Origin: Rhodococcoides corynebacterioides NBRC 14404
GTDB taxonomy: Bacteria; Actinomycetota; Actinomycetes; Mycobacteriales; Mycobacteriaceae
Direction: 5' to 3'
NCBI RefSeq assembly: GCF_001894765.1
Contig: NZ_BCWV01000002.1
Span: 620,001 to 684,000 of the forward strand
Length of the DNA: 64,000 nt
Both the position numbers and the translations under genes were made by a program. Positions 35,444-45,728 of the stretch are shown piece after piece; the first letter of the stretch is position 1, and each line of letters starts with the position of its first letter. Under the pieces are notes generated by a model, which ran no database searches, was not told the DNA's origin, and saw nothing but the letters and a program-made list of their open reading frames with translations.

Positions 35444-36379
35444 TCATGCCGTGGCGACCGGATAGGCGCCCCGGTCGAGCAGAGCGACTCGCCACAGATG
35501 CATCGACGCCGACGAGCGCCACGGCGACCAGCGCCCCGACTCGCGGAGATCCACCCCCAGCAGCGCGGCGCCCTGACGCACGACGAGATCGGTGTCCAGC
35601 AGCACGTCGGGGTCTCCCTGAACACGCATGGACACGTACCGGGCGGTCCAGGGGCCGACGCCGCGGAGAGCGAGCAGGTCGGCCTCCTGTTGGGGGGCCG
35701 GTCGGCCGCGATGCAGTTCCACGTCGCCGTCGGCGAGTCGACGGGCGGTCTCGGCGATGGCGGTGATCCGCCGCGTCGGGCCGGTCAGAACGGACGCACC
35801 GGAATCGGCGACGGCTGCGGGGGTGGGGAAGAGGTGGACGATGCCGTGCTCGGCCGCCCCCTCGTCGTCGCCGACCGGATCGCCGAGCGCCGCGACCAGC
35901 CGCGCGGTATGGGTGGCCGCGGCACCGAGCGAGATCTGCTGGCCGATCATGGTGCGCAGCAGGGTCTCCGACGGGTCCACTGATCCGGGGACCCTGATGC
36001 CGGGCGCCTGTGCGACCGACGGAGCGAGGGCCGGATCCGCCGCCAACACCGCGTCGGCGTCGGCGGAGTCGACGTCGACGCCGTACAGCAGGCGCATTCG
36101 ATCCAGGGCATCGGGGACGTTCCGGTCGTCCGCGGTGCGGACGACGACACGCAGCACCGTCCGACCCCCACTCGTACCCCGACGCGGGTGTCGATCGAGC
36201 CGACACGACACCACGGCCGGACCGTGCGGCAGACGGAGCGACCGCCGGTAGGTTCCGTCGACCATCGTCTCCATGCCGGGGACGGCATGACCGGCGAGGA
36301 ACCAGGTCATCCACCCGACGTCGTACGGCTCGGTGACGTCGAGGTCGGCCTCGGTGGTGGTCCAGCGCGGTGCAGTCAC
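35444..36379 (-). CDS. DNA-3-methyladenine glycosylase II (AlkA-like)
   Basis: Base-excision glycosylase for alkylated purines. The 311-residue protein has an AlkA N-terminal domain (about 1-110; PYDVGWMTWFLAGHAVPGME) and the helix-hairpin-helix domain with LLRTMIGQQISLGAAA. The hairpin LLALRGVGPWTARYVSMRV and catalytic Asp in DTDLVVRQGAALLG (D264) follow. Length matches a stand-alone AlkA; many actinobacteria instead fuse it to AdaA, which is absent. GTG start with GAGG close upstream. It follows ybdD by 24 nt on the same strand and may be read through from cstA-ybdD. Confidence 0.9.
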   Translation of the reverse strand: MTAPRWTTTEADLDVTEPYDVGWMTWFLAGHAVPGMETMVDGTYRRSLRLPHGPAVVSCRLDRHPRRGTSGGRTVLRVVVRTADDRNVPDALDRMRLLYGVDVDSADADAVLAADPALAPSVAQAPGIRVPGSVDPSETLLRTMIGQQISLGAAATHTARLVAALGDPVGDDEGAAEHGIVHLFPTPAAVADSGASVLTGPTRRITAIAETARRLADGDVELHRGRPAPQQEADLLALRGVGPWTARYVSMRVQGDPDVLLDTDLVVRQGAALLGVDLRESGRWSPWRSSASMHLWRVALLDRGAYPVATA

Positions 36380-36403
36380 CGCCTCATGGTGTCAGCGGAG
36401 GCG

Positions 36404-36595
36404 TCAGCAGCATCGGGCTCCCGGGTTGGCCTCGGCCTCCGCGTGACGACGACGCCAGTACTCCCGTTCGGAGGGAACGGGCGCGTCGGGGTGTCGGCGC
36501 TGCAGATGGTCGACGTAGCGGGCGTAGTCGTGGTCTCCCATGACGGAGGTGATCCACCAGTGCACGCCGCGCAGGGACCGGAGAACGATGTCCAC
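36404..36595 (-). CDS. YbdD/YjiX family small protein, partner of CstA
   Basis: This 63-residue protein has the YbdD pattern: WWITSVMGDHDYARYVDHLQ, then HPDAPVPSEREYWRRRHAEA and the typical C-terminus GARCC with two cysteines. In E. coli YbdD and YjiX are encoded next to CstA and BtsT and are needed for pyruvate uptake. Here the GTG start is 2 nt after the cstA stop, so coupling is tight. Confidence 0.9.
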   Translation of the reverse strand: MDIVLRSLRGVHWWITSVMGDHDYARYVDHLQRRHPDAPVPSEREYWRRRHAEAEANPGARCC

Positions 36596-36597
36596 GG

Positions 36598-38880
<2,283 letters not shown>

Positions 38881-38905
38881 CTACGGAGCTCCTGCGTCGG
38901 AAGGG

Positions 38906-38933
38906 CGATCATCGTGTGATCGGGGACACTGTA
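38906..38933 (-). promoter_or_regulatory. cstA: cstA promoter with overlapping inverted repeat
   Basis: TACAGT (38928-38933, minus strand) is a candidate -10, placing initiation near 38921. CGATCA-N5-TGATCG (38906-38922) covers that position and the start of the leader, where a repressor could bind. An imperfect CRP-like TGTGA half is also present. Confidence 0.4.
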
Positions 38934-39032
38934 AGCAGGGCCACCGACATTTCGTGGCGGTCTCCACGCGCGCCTGTGTCACGACCTGACAACGCCGCCT
39001 GTTTCACCGGGTCGTCCGCGCGCGGGACGGCC

Positions 39033-39038
39033 TACGAT
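39033..39038 (+). promoter_or_regulatory. Leaderless -10 hexamer for the CD225-like gene
   Basis: TACGAT, 7 nt, GTG at 39046. It favours this GTG over the in-frame ATG at 39037, which overlaps the hexamer. Confidence 0.6.
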
Positions 39039-39045
39039 GCTCCTC

Positions 39046-39504
39046 GTGTCCGATCACCCCGAGTACAAGCCCACCCCCAACCCCGAGTACCGAGCCGACA
39101 GCGGCGCGCCGGGCACGGGGTCGACCGCCGGTGGCGGCACCGGGTCCTTCGGGCAGGCGGGATACCAGCAGACGCCGTCCTTCCCGAGCCCCGAGCAGCA
39201 GCAACCCGCATACCCGCAGCAGCCGTACGGCCCGCCGCCGTTGCCTCCCACCAACGCCGGGTGGGCCGTCGCCGCACTCGTCTTCTTCTGGCCGCTCGCG
39301 TTCTCGGCGTTCAACCATTCGAGTTCGGTCTTCCCGCGGTGGTCGCTCGGCGACTACCAGGGCGCGCACTACGCGTCGGAACGGACGAAGCAGCTGGGCA
39401 AGTACTCGCTCTACATCTTCGGTGCGCTCTTCGCGCTGTTCATCCTGTTCTACGTCGTGATCATCGCGGTCGCGGTGTCGGCCGGATCGAGCTACACCTA
39501 CTGA
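39046..39504 (+). CDS. CD225/dispanin-like small membrane protein
   Basis: This 152-residue protein has a 70-residue Pro/Gln/Tyr/Gly-rich N-terminus with PYGPPPLPPTNAGWAVAALV. Two transmembrane helices follow (GWAVAALVFFWPLAFSAF and LYIFGALFALFILFYVVIIAVAV), separated by an amphipathic loop SLGDYQGAHYASERTKQLGKYS. This is the CD225/dispanin layout. Function in bacteria is unknown. It lies 19 nt ahead of ychF. Confidence 0.75.
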   Translation: MSDHPEYKPTPNPEYRADSGAPGTGSTAGGGTGSFGQAGYQQTPSFPSPEQQQPAYPQQPYGPPPLPPTNAGWAVAALVFFWPLAFSAFNHSSSVFPRWSLGDYQGAHYASERTKQLGKYSLYIFGALFALFILFYVVIIAVAVSAGSSYTY

Positions 39505-39523
39505 CCGTTAGACTCTTCTCCCT

Positions 39524-40603
39524 GTGAGCCTCACTCTCGGAATCGTCGGTCTGCCCAACGTCGGCAAGTCCACCCTGTTCAACGCGCTGACGCGGAACGA
39601 CGTCCTCGCGGCGAACTACCCCTTCGCCACGATCGAGCCCAACGAGGGTGTCGTGCCGCTGCCCGACCCGCGGCTGGACGAGCTGGCCAAGATCTTCGGT
39701 TCGGAGCGCATCCTGCCCGCGCCGGTCACGTTCGTCGACATCGCGGGCATCGTGAAGGGCGCCTCCGAGGGTGCGGGCCTCGGCAACAAATTCCTCGCCA
39801 ACATTCGTGAGGCCGACGCCATCTGCCAGGTGGTGCGCGTGTTCGCCGACGACGACGTGGTGCACGTCGACGGCCGCGTCGACCCCGCCGCCGACATCGA
39901 GGTCATCGAGACCGAGCTGATCATCGCGGACATGCAGACGCTGGAGAAGGCCGTGCCGCGGCTCGAGAAGGAGGCGCGGACGCAGAAGGATCGGGCGCCG
40001 ATGGTGGCCGCGGCCAAGGAAGCGCAGAGCATCCTCGACAGCGGCAAGACCCTGTACTCGGTGAAAAATTCGTTCGACGCGTCGTTGCTCCGCGAGCTCA
40101 ACCTGCTCACCACCAAGCCGTTCCTCTACGTCTTCAACGCCGACGAGTCGGTCCTGACCGACAAGGCGAAGGTGGCCGAGTTGCGTGCCACCGTCGCACC
40201 GGCCGACGCGGTGTTCCTCGACGCGAAGATCGAGTCCGAGCTCATCGAACTCGACGACGAGTCGGCCATGGAGCTGCTCGAGAGCATCGGTCAGTCGGAG
40301 CCGGGGCTGCACGCCCTGGCGCGCGCCGGCTTCCACACCCTCGGTCTGCAGACCTATCTCACCGCAGGGCCGAAGGAGTCGCGGGCCTGGACGATCCACC
40401 GCGGCGACACCGCCCCCCAGGCCGCGGGCGTCATTCACACCGACTTCGAGAAGGGCTTCATCAAGGCCGAAGTGGTGTCCTACGACGACCTGATCGCCGC
40501 CGGATCCATGGCCGCGGCCAAGGCCGCCGGCAAGGTGCGCATGGAGGGCAAGGACTACGTCATGGCCGACGGTGACGTGGTGGAGTTCCGCTTCAACGTG
40601 TGA
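39524..40603 (+). CDS. ychF: Redox-regulated ATPase YchF (OLA1-type)
   Basis: This 359-residue Obg-family P-loop NTPase prefers ATP and associates with ribosomes. G1 is [15 protein letters not shown] at residues 7-21, then [13 protein letters not shown]3 [19 protein letters not shown], a coiled-coil insert (about 135-200), FNADES in the G4 position, and the C-terminal TGS domain ending with [23 protein letters not shown] at 39524 follows TAGACT (39509-39514) by 9 nt, close to the leaderless spacing. Its stop is 9 nt from the convergent arr gene. M. tuberculosis counterpart: Rv1112. Confidence 0.95.
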   Translation: MSLTLGIVGLPNVGKSTLFNALTRNDVLAANYPFATIEPNEGVVPLPDPRLDELAKIFGSERILPAPVTFVDIAGIVKGASEGAGLGNKFLANIREADAICQVVRVFADDDVVHVDGRVDPAADIEVIETELIIADMQTLEKAVPRLEKEARTQKDRAPMVAAAKEAQSILDSGKTLYSVKNSFDASLLRELNLLTTKPFLYVFNADESVLTDKAKVAELRATVAPADAVFLDAKIESELIELDDESAMELLESIGQSEPGLHALARAGFHTLGLQTYLTAGPKESRAWTIHRGDTAPQAAGVIHTDFEKGFIKAEVVSYDDLIAAGSMAAAKAAGKVRMEGKDYVMADGDVVEFRFNV

Positions 40604-40612
40604 CGTACGGGG

Positions 40613-41014
40613 TCAGTTGATGATCGTGGCCCGTTCGTTCCGCATGACCGCGATGCGATCGCGCCACTGCTGCAACGCGTCCGAGGTGAGGCGCGGCCAG
40701 TCGTGGACCTCCTCGATTACGCGTAGCGGGTCGCGGCTGCGGTAGGACCGGGTCGGATTGCCGGGGAACTTCTTGTCGGTGACGTTGGGATCGTTCTCCC
40801 ACTCGCCCGTCGGCTCGACGCGATAGACGCGGGGTTCGCCCTCGCCCGCGGCCAATTCGGCGGCCAGGCCGGCGCCGCTGATCAGGGCCGTGAAGTAGAT
40901 GTGGTTCATGACGACCTCGGGCCGATAGTTCGACCGTCGACCGGCGGTGAGCAACTCGCCGGGAGCCAGATCGGCCTTGGTGCCGTGGTAGAACGGGCCG
41001 TCGTCGAGCGCCAT
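40613..41014 (-). CDS. arr: Rifampicin ADP-ribosyltransferase Arr
   Basis: Arr transfers ADP-ribose from NAD+ to a hydroxyl on the ansa chain of rifamycins, inactivating them. The 133-residue protein shows the family pattern: GPFYHGTKADLAPGELL, HIYFTALISGAGLAAELA, RVYRVEPTGEWENDPNVTDK, KFPGNPTRSYRSRDPLRV and a C-terminal helix. Size matches the roughly 140-residue mycobacterial enzyme. ATG at 41012-41014 lies 6 nt after TACGCT, so it is probably leaderless. It marks the left edge of the accessory region. Family membership implies intrinsic rifampicin tolerance; expression level is unknown. Confidence 0.93.
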   Translation of the reverse strand: MALDDGPFYHGTKADLAPGELLTAGRRSNYRPEVVMNHIYFTALISGAGLAAELAAGEGEPRVYRVEPTGEWENDPNVTDKKFPGNPTRSYRSRDPLRVIEEVHDWPRLTSDALQQWRDRIAVMRNERATIIN

Positions 41015-41020
41015 CGTCAC

Positions 41021-41026
41021 AGCGTA
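41021..41026 (-). promoter_or_regulatory. arr: Leaderless -10 hexamer for arr
   Basis: TACGCT on the minus strand, then GTGACG, then ATG at 41014. Confidence 0.6.
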
Positions 41027-41060
41027 CGACGGGTGGGTGTCGGCGTGGAACGATCACGGG

Positions 41061-41597
41061 ATGCCGTCACCGCAAACACTGTCCGACGACGATCGACGCG
41101 TGCTGGCGCGGTGGGCGTCCGAGTGTGCGGGTCGAGTGGTCCACCTGTTCGACGCCGACGACGAGTCGGTGCGCGTGGTGCGGGACGCTCTCGGCCGCAC
41201 GCGCGCCTATGCCCGCGGCGAGAGCACCGCAGCGCGGGAGATCGCCCGACGGATGGAGCCGGTGACAGCCGCGGGTGCCGCGACGACGCCCGCCGGCGCG
41301 GCTGCCGCTCGGGTTGTCGCCCAGGCGTCCGCGGTGGCGCACATGGGCGCTCACGCGCTGGGCGCCGCCGGGTACGCAGCCAAGGCCGTGGCCCTGGCAC
41401 GTCCCGGCGACCCCGATGCGGTCGCGGAGGAGGCCCGGTGGCAGCTCGACCAGCTGACGGACGACGAACGCCGTGCGCTGGCCCGGCTGCCCGCCCTCGG
41501 ATCGAGCACGTCGGGTCCCCTCGGCGCGGGTCTGCTCACCCGCGGTGTCCCGGGCGACGTGATCCGGGCAATTCAGCGGGACGTCGTGACGGTCTGA
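41061..41597 (+). CDS. Imm-5-like putative immunity protein
   Basis: This 178-residue, almost all-helical, Ala-rich protein resembles the Imm-5-like family: an N-terminal DDRRVLARWASECAGRVVHLF, a central AQASAVAHMGAHALGAAGYAAKAVAL, and a C-terminal WQLDQLTDDERRALARLPAL. Such proteins are annotated as possible immunity proteins of polymorphic toxin systems, but no toxin gene is adjacent. ATG 41061 lies 6 nt after AACGAT, and a GTG at 41037 is in frame. Divergent from arr and convergent with the LLM gene, one base apart. Confidence 0.55.
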   Translation: MPSPQTLSDDDRRVLARWASECAGRVVHLFDADDESVRVVRDALGRTRAYARGESTAAREIARRMEPVTAAGAATTPAGAAAARVVAQASAVAHMGAHALGAAGYAAKAVALARPGDPDAVAEEARWQLDQLTDDERRALARLPALGSSTSGPLGAGLLTRGVPGDVIRAIQRDVVTV

Positions 41598-41598
41598 C

Positions 41599-42618
41599 TC
41601 ACCGCCAGCCGAGCTCCGGTGCGACGTGCGTCAGGATCGACTCCATCAGGTGGGCGTTGTACTCGACGCCCAATTGGTTGGGGACGGTGAGCAGCAGCGT
41701 GTCGGCGGCGGCGATCGCCTCGTCCTGCGCGAGCTGCTCGATCAGTCGATCCGGGGTGCCGGCGTAGGTCTTGCCGAAGCGAGCCTTGCCGCCGTCGAGG
41801 TAACCCACCTGATCGCCGCTGCCACCCTCGCGGCCGAAGTACATGCGGTCGGTCTCGTTCACGATCGGAAAGATGCTGCGGCTGACGGACACTCGCGGCT
41901 CGAACGGGTGACCGGCGTCGGACCATGCCTTGCGGAACCGTTCGATCTGCTCGGCCTGCAACTCGTGGAACGGCACGCCCGTGTCCTCGCTCAGGAGCGT
42001 CGAACTCATGAGGTTCATGCCCTGCTGGGCGGTCCACTCAGCGGTCGCCCGCGTGCCGGCACCCCACCAGATGCGCTGGCGGAGCCCTTCCGAATGCGGC
42101 TCGAGGCGCAGAAGGCCGGGCGGGTTGGGGAACATGGGCGACGGGTTCGGCTGGGCGAACCCCTTGCCCTCCAACAAGTCCAGGAAGATGCGGGTGTGAT
42201 CACGCGCCATGTCGCCGTGATCCTTGCCCTCGGCGGGGGCGTAACCGAAGTAGCGGTAGCCCTCGACGACCTGCTCGGGCGATCCCCGGCTGACACCGAG
42301 CTGCAGGCGGCCACCCGCGATGAGGTCCGCAGACCCCGCGTCCTCGACCATGTAGAACGGGTTCTCGTACCGCATGTCGATGACGCCGGTGCCGATCTCG
42401 ATCCGGCTGGTCTTGGCACCCACCGCGGCCAGCAGCGGGAACGGCGACGCGAGCTGGTTCGCGAAGTGATGCACCCGGTAGTAGGCGCCGTCCGCCCCGA
42501 GATCTTCGGCCGCGACGGCGAGGTCGATCGACTGGTGCAGGACGTCGGCCGCGCTCCGCGTCTGCGAATGCGGCGAGTCGGACCAGTGACCGAACGAGAG
42601 GAACCCGATCTTCTTCAT
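41599..42618 (-). CDS. LLM-class flavin-dependent oxidoreductase
   Basis: This 339-residue TIM-barrel protein is of the bacterial luciferase-like monooxygenase family, using FMNH2 or F420. Visible are GFLSFGHWSDSP, AAEDLGADGAYYRVHHFANQLASPFPLLAA, EIGTGVIDMRYENPFYMVEDAGSADLIAGGRLQLGVSRGSPEQ (read in pieces) and WWGAGTRATAEWTAQQGMNL. The cofactor and substrate cannot be told apart by sequence alone. ATG at 42616-42618; an upstream extension to 42690 is less likely. Divergent from a GNAT gene. Confidence 0.85.
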   Translation of the reverse strand: MKKIGFLSFGHWSDSPHSQTRSAADVLHQSIDLAVAAEDLGADGAYYRVHHFANQLASPFPLLAAVGAKTSRIEIGTGVIDMRYENPFYMVEDAGSADLIAGGRLQLGVSRGSPEQVVEGYRYFGYAPAEGKDHGDMARDHTRIFLDLLEGKGFAQPNPSPMFPNPPGLLRLEPHSEGLRQRIWWGAGTRATAEWTAQQGMNLMSSTLLSEDTGVPFHELQAEQIERFRKAWSDAGHPFEPRVSVSRSIFPIVNETDRMYFGREGGSGDQVGYLDGGKARFGKTYAGTPDRLIEQLAQDEAIAAADTLLLTVPNQLGVEYNAHLMESILTHVAPELGWR

Positions 42619-42670
42619 GGAAGCTTCAACCTCGGTGTCGTGGGAATTATTTCTGTCGGACACTGGACCC

Positions 42671-43243
42671 GTGAGTTCCACCGTATTCACCCTCCGCCCA
42701 CTCCCGGCCGCTGCCCTCGACGACGCCGCGGCGTTGCTCGCGGTCGCATTCGCGGACTACCCCTGGACGCGCTGGGCCGTGCCCGCGCAGGACTACGCGG
42801 ACCGGCTGACCCGATTGCAGCGTCTCTACCTGCAATACGCCCTCGAGAACGGGGTCGTTCTGGCGGACGCCGACGTCAGCGGTGTGGTGGCGCTGCTTCC
42901 GCCGAATCCGCCGGAGCCTCCGTCGTCGATGCAGGACGAGGTCGCGGCACTGCACGGTGATCGCCTCGCGGCCGTCTTCGGCGCGACGACGCCGCCACCT
43001 CCGGCCGGGGCGTGGACCCTGGAAACCCTGGGCGTGGACCCTCGTCGTCGTGGGCGCGGTCTCGGTGCAACCTTGGTGCGGGCAGCGCTCGACGCCGTTC
43101 CGGCAGGAGTGCCGGTCGCGCTCGACACCTCCGACCCGCGGAATGTCCGCCTGTACGAGCGGTGTGGCTTCGGCGTGACCGAGACGACCGACCTTCCCGA
43201 CGGTCCGACGGTCGTCTCGATGGTGAGTCCGGCCGCAACCTGA
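42671..43243 (+). CDS. GNAT family N-acetyltransferase
   Basis: This 190-residue acetyl-CoA-dependent N-acyltransferase has the CoA loop LGVDPRRRGRGLGATLVRAAL, followed by VPVALDTSDPRNVRLYERCGFGV, the usual beta5-alpha4 end of the fold. The N-terminal FTLRPLPAAALDDAAALLAVAF is also typical. The substrate is unknown. GTG at 42671 lies 6 nt after GACACT, an imperfect leaderless -10. Convergent with the DUF222 gene. Confidence 0.82.
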   Translation: MSSTVFTLRPLPAAALDDAAALLAVAFADYPWTRWAVPAQDYADRLTRLQRLYLQYALENGVVLADADVSGVVALLPPNPPEPPSSMQDEVAALHGDRLAAVFGATTPPPPAGAWTLETLGVDPRRRGRGLGATLVRAALDAVPAGVPVALDTSDPRNVRLYERCGFGVTETTDLPDGPTVVSMVSPAAT

Positions 43244-43256
43244 GGGGCCACCCCGG

Positions 43257-45218
43257 TCAGAAGGGGGGTGGGGTGTCGTCGGGTGGGTGACGCTCCACGG
43301 CGTTGCGGAGTCGGTTGCGGTTGCGTTCCTGTCGTCGGCGGGCGTGTTTCTGCTCGGTGCGTGGGGCGGGTCGGGTGCGTTCGGTGAGGACCGGTCTCGA
43401 TGGCCGCGGCATTGACGTGTCGGGTGGGTCGCCGAAGACGATGGTGTCCAGTCCCGGGTGAACATCGTGGCCGGTGAACGCGGGGCCGAGGACGGTGCGT
43501 CCGCCGGGGATGGTGATGGTGCGGATCAGTCGGCTCGGATTATTCGGGTCGGGGTACTGGTCGGGGTACTGGTCGTCGACGAAGTCCCCGAACGTCTTCA
43601 AGAGGTGATGGAACCGGCATTTGGCGCCGAGTCCGGCCGCGTCGGTGCGCCCGCCCCGCTCGGGGTCGTGGTGGTCGTATTCGGTGATGTGGTCGAGGTC
43701 GGCCTCCCACGCCGGTCGGTTGCAGCCGGGCCAGGTGCAGAACTGATCCCGCGCCCGCACATACGCATCCAGGGCCGCCGAGGGGCGATACGGGTTCGAC
43801 GGCTGGGTCGCCGGGAGTGGGGTGTCGGTGCCGTCGCCCAGCGGGCGGATGACGGTGCGGGGGTCGGCGGCGAGGTCGCGGACGTGGGCGCCGGAGATGA
43901 TGCCGATGCCGGCGAGGAATCCGACTCCGTCGACGGTGTCGAGACCGAGGGGCTCGTCGCATCCGTGCGGGTCCTCCGAGGGCTCGTCGACCGCCGGTGA
44001 CTTGGTGGAAATTGGGTCCGCGGCGGCGTCGGCCAGTATCGCGGTGCCGGTGCAATCCGGTGTCACCGCGTCCGCTGCACCCGGACCTGCTGCACCCGGT
44101 TCTGCTGCACCCGGTTCTGCTGCAACCGGTTCTGCTGCAACCGGTTCTGCTGCAACGGAATCCGGCGCCACCGACTCGGCCGTGACCGCCTTCGCGGCGG
44201 GTTCGGGCCGGACCTCGGCGTCGCCCTCGGGCTGGGCCGCTGGGGTGGGTTCGGTGGTCGGTCGCGGCAGGTGCTGCGGTGACCTGCAGACCCGCTCGGA
44301 TTCCGGCGCCGGCACGGGGCCGGTGAGGGTGGTGGTGTCGGTGACCAGGTGGATCACGATCCGCGGCGCCGTCGCCGCGAACCTGCCGACGTCGATGTTC
44401 TTGTAGCGGCAGTCGGTGATCGGGCGGTCGCAGTCGCACCCGAACTCGGTCTGGGTGAGCAACGCGTAGTGCGCATCGGAGGCCCGCGCCGCCTTGGAGC
44501 GGGTGTCCTTCGGGCACACCTGCGCCGCGAGGCGGTGGACCGCGGCGGCGGCGAGGTCGGTGTCCTCGGCGGGCCGGGTGTCCGTCGTGGTGGCCATTCC
44601 GTCCCGCCCGGTCTCGACGGTGAACTCCCGGTTCCGCTTCGCTGCCTCTCGGCGTGCACGGACGGCGTCGGGGTCGCGGCGGTGCACCATCGTGTCGACC
44701 ATGATCTCCATCCGCGCCGGCGACCACGACCCGGGCTTGCGCAACGCGGCGGCGATGTCGGCGTCGACGAGGGCGGCGTAGCACTGCCCTTCGATCAGCT
44801 CCGTCCGGGAGACGATGGTGCGGATGTGATGCGGGGTGACGATCCCGTCCCGCAGACACCGCGCGACCTGAGGTAACCGGTCGCGGAGGGCGACGGCGTC
44901 GGTGAGCAGGGTGCGGGCGGCGAACGGGGTGATCGACATCGTCGTGGCGATGGTGGCGGCGCAGCGGGTGAACGCGTCGAGCTCGCGGCGGTCCTCGTCC
45001 TCGAACGGTTCCACCAGTTCGGCGTGCATGGCGGCGGCGAGTTGGTATTCGAACCACTTCAGGTAGGACACCCCGGCAGCCGCGTGCACCAGAGCGTCCA
45101 GCGCCTGCGGAGACGGAAGGTCGGTGGTGGCGGGCAGACCGAGGGCGGAGTGATCCAATGCAGCCCACGGCGTCGCCGCCGTGCTCGCCGCACCTGTCCC
45201 CACCGGTATCCCCGCCAT
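43257..45218 (-). CDS. DUF222/13E12-type protein with C-terminal HNH nuclease domain
   Basis: This 653-residue protein joins an N-terminal DUF222 domain (about 1-290; ELDAFTRCAATIATTMSITP, LRDGIVTPHHIRTIVSRTEL) to a C-terminal HNH domain. The HNH part has CTWPGCNRPAWEADLDH, then YDHHDPERGGRTDAAGLGAK, then CRFHHLLKTFGDF, supplying zinc cysteines and His residues. The linker (about 330-430) is an Ala/Glu/Pro repeat. In mycobacteria this is the 13E12 repeat family, multi-copy, partly DNA-damage inducible, and used by prophages as integration sites. ATG at 45216-45218; the reading frame continues upstream across the promoter. A homing or repair nuclease role is inferred. Confidence 0.88.
   Translation of the reverse strand: MAGIPVGTGAASTAATPWAALDHSALGLPATTDLPSPQALDALVHAAAGVSYLKWFEYQLAAAMHAELVEPFEDEDRRELDAFTRCAATIATTMSITPFAARTLLTDAVALRDRLPQVARCLRDGIVTPHHIRTIVSRTELIEGQCYAALVDADIAAALRKPGSWSPARMEIMVDTMVHRRDPDAVRARREAAKRNREFTVETGRDGMATTTDTRPAEDTDLAAAAVHRLAAQVCPKDTRSKAARASDAHYALLTQTEFGCDCDRPITDCRYKNIDVGRFAATAPRIVIHLVTDTTTLTGPVPAPESERVCRSPQHLPRPTTEPTPAAQPEGDAEVRPEPAAKAVTAESVAPDSVAAEPVAAEPVAAEPGAAEPGAAGPGAADAVTPDCTGTAILADAAADPISTKSPAVDEPSEDPHGCDEPLGLDTVDGVGFLAGIGIISGAHVRDLAADPRTVIRPLGDGTDTPLPATQPSNPYRPSAALDAYVRARDQFCTWPGCNRPAWEADLDHITEYDHHDPERGGRTDAAGLGAKCRFHHLLKTFGDFVDDQYPDQYPDPNNPSRLIRTITIPGGRTVLGPAFTGHDVHPGLDTIVFGDPPDTSMPRPSRPVLTERTRPAPRTEQKHARRRQERNRNRLRNAVERHPPDDTPPPF
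44071..44160. repeat. Six 15-bp tandem units in the DUF222-HNH linker
   Basis: Units of the type TCTGCTGCAACCGGT, two of them identical, encode PVAAE/PGAAE pentapeptides on the minus strand. The period keeps the frame, so the linker length can vary by slippage. Confidence 0.85.
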
Positions 45219-45234
45219 GTCGCCGACCCCCCAG

Positions 45235-45272
45235 TCGCTCGTATGTTCGAGTGTACCGGCACCCACCGACAC
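45235..45272 (-). promoter_or_regulatory. RecA-NDp/PafBC-type promoter with imperfect SOS box
   Basis: On the minus strand GTGTCGGTG (45264-45272), exactly 8 nt, then TACACT (45250-45255) matches the damage-inducible consensus TTGTCRGTG-N8-TAnnnT except for one base. Directly downstream TCGAAC-ATAC-GAGCGA (45235-45250) matches the left half of the actinobacterial LexA box perfectly and the right half at 4 of 6 bases. Transcription would start about 25 nt before the DUF222-HNH ATG. Confidence 0.65.
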
Positions 45273-45355
45273 GATCCATGACGTGCATGCACGAACTCTC
45301 GTCAACCATGAGAACGTCGTGGCATCCTCGACCCACGGAACGCGAGGAGGTCGCC

Positions 45356-45709
45356 GTGGAGGTCGTCCGCATCACCGCCAACCTGACCGTCGCCGACATC
45401 GCGGCCGCGGCGCCGTTCTACCGCGAGGTGCTCGGTCTCCGGGAGGTGGAGTTCGACCTCGGCTGGGTCACGCGCCTCACCGCACCGGACAGCGGTGCGA
45501 GCGTCCAGTTGGTGTCGGCCGACGCGACCGCGCCTGCCGTGCCGGCTCTGTCGATCCACGTGGTGGACGTGGACGCCGCGTACGAGGAGGTGACGGCCCT
45601 CGGTCTCGACATCGTGCACCCGCTCACCACCGAGGACTGGGGAGTGCGTCGTTTCCTGGTTCGGGCGCCCGACGGCACGGTGGTGAACATCGTCCGGCAC
45701 GCGCGCTGA
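45356..45709 (+). CDS. VOC-family (glyoxalase/bleomycin-resistance-like) protein
   Basis: This 117-residue protein has two beta-alpha-beta-beta-beta modules. ANLTVADIAAAAPFYREVLGL opens the first and LSIHVVDVDAAYEEVTALGL the second, with the family ending RRFLVRAPDGTVVNIVRH. Candidate metal or ligand residues include the His of SIHVV and the acidic residues near the ends. The substrate is unknown. The GTG at 45356 has GAGGAGG 5 nt upstream, a strong start. Divergent from the DUF222 gene. Confidence 0.82.
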   Translation: MEVVRITANLTVADIAAAAPFYREVLGLREVEFDLGWVTRLTAPDSGASVQLVSADATAPAVPALSIHVVDVDAAYEEVTALGLDIVHPLTTEDWGVRRFLVRAPDGTVVNIVRHAR

Positions 45710-45728
45710 CCGCACGCACACCGACCGC

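Noticed and set aside
43248-43271. CCACCCC/GGGGTGG hairpin at the GNAT-DUF222 junction
   Set aside because: Only 7 bp with a 10-nt loop in a G-rich run that overlaps the DUF222 stop; weak evidence for a terminator.
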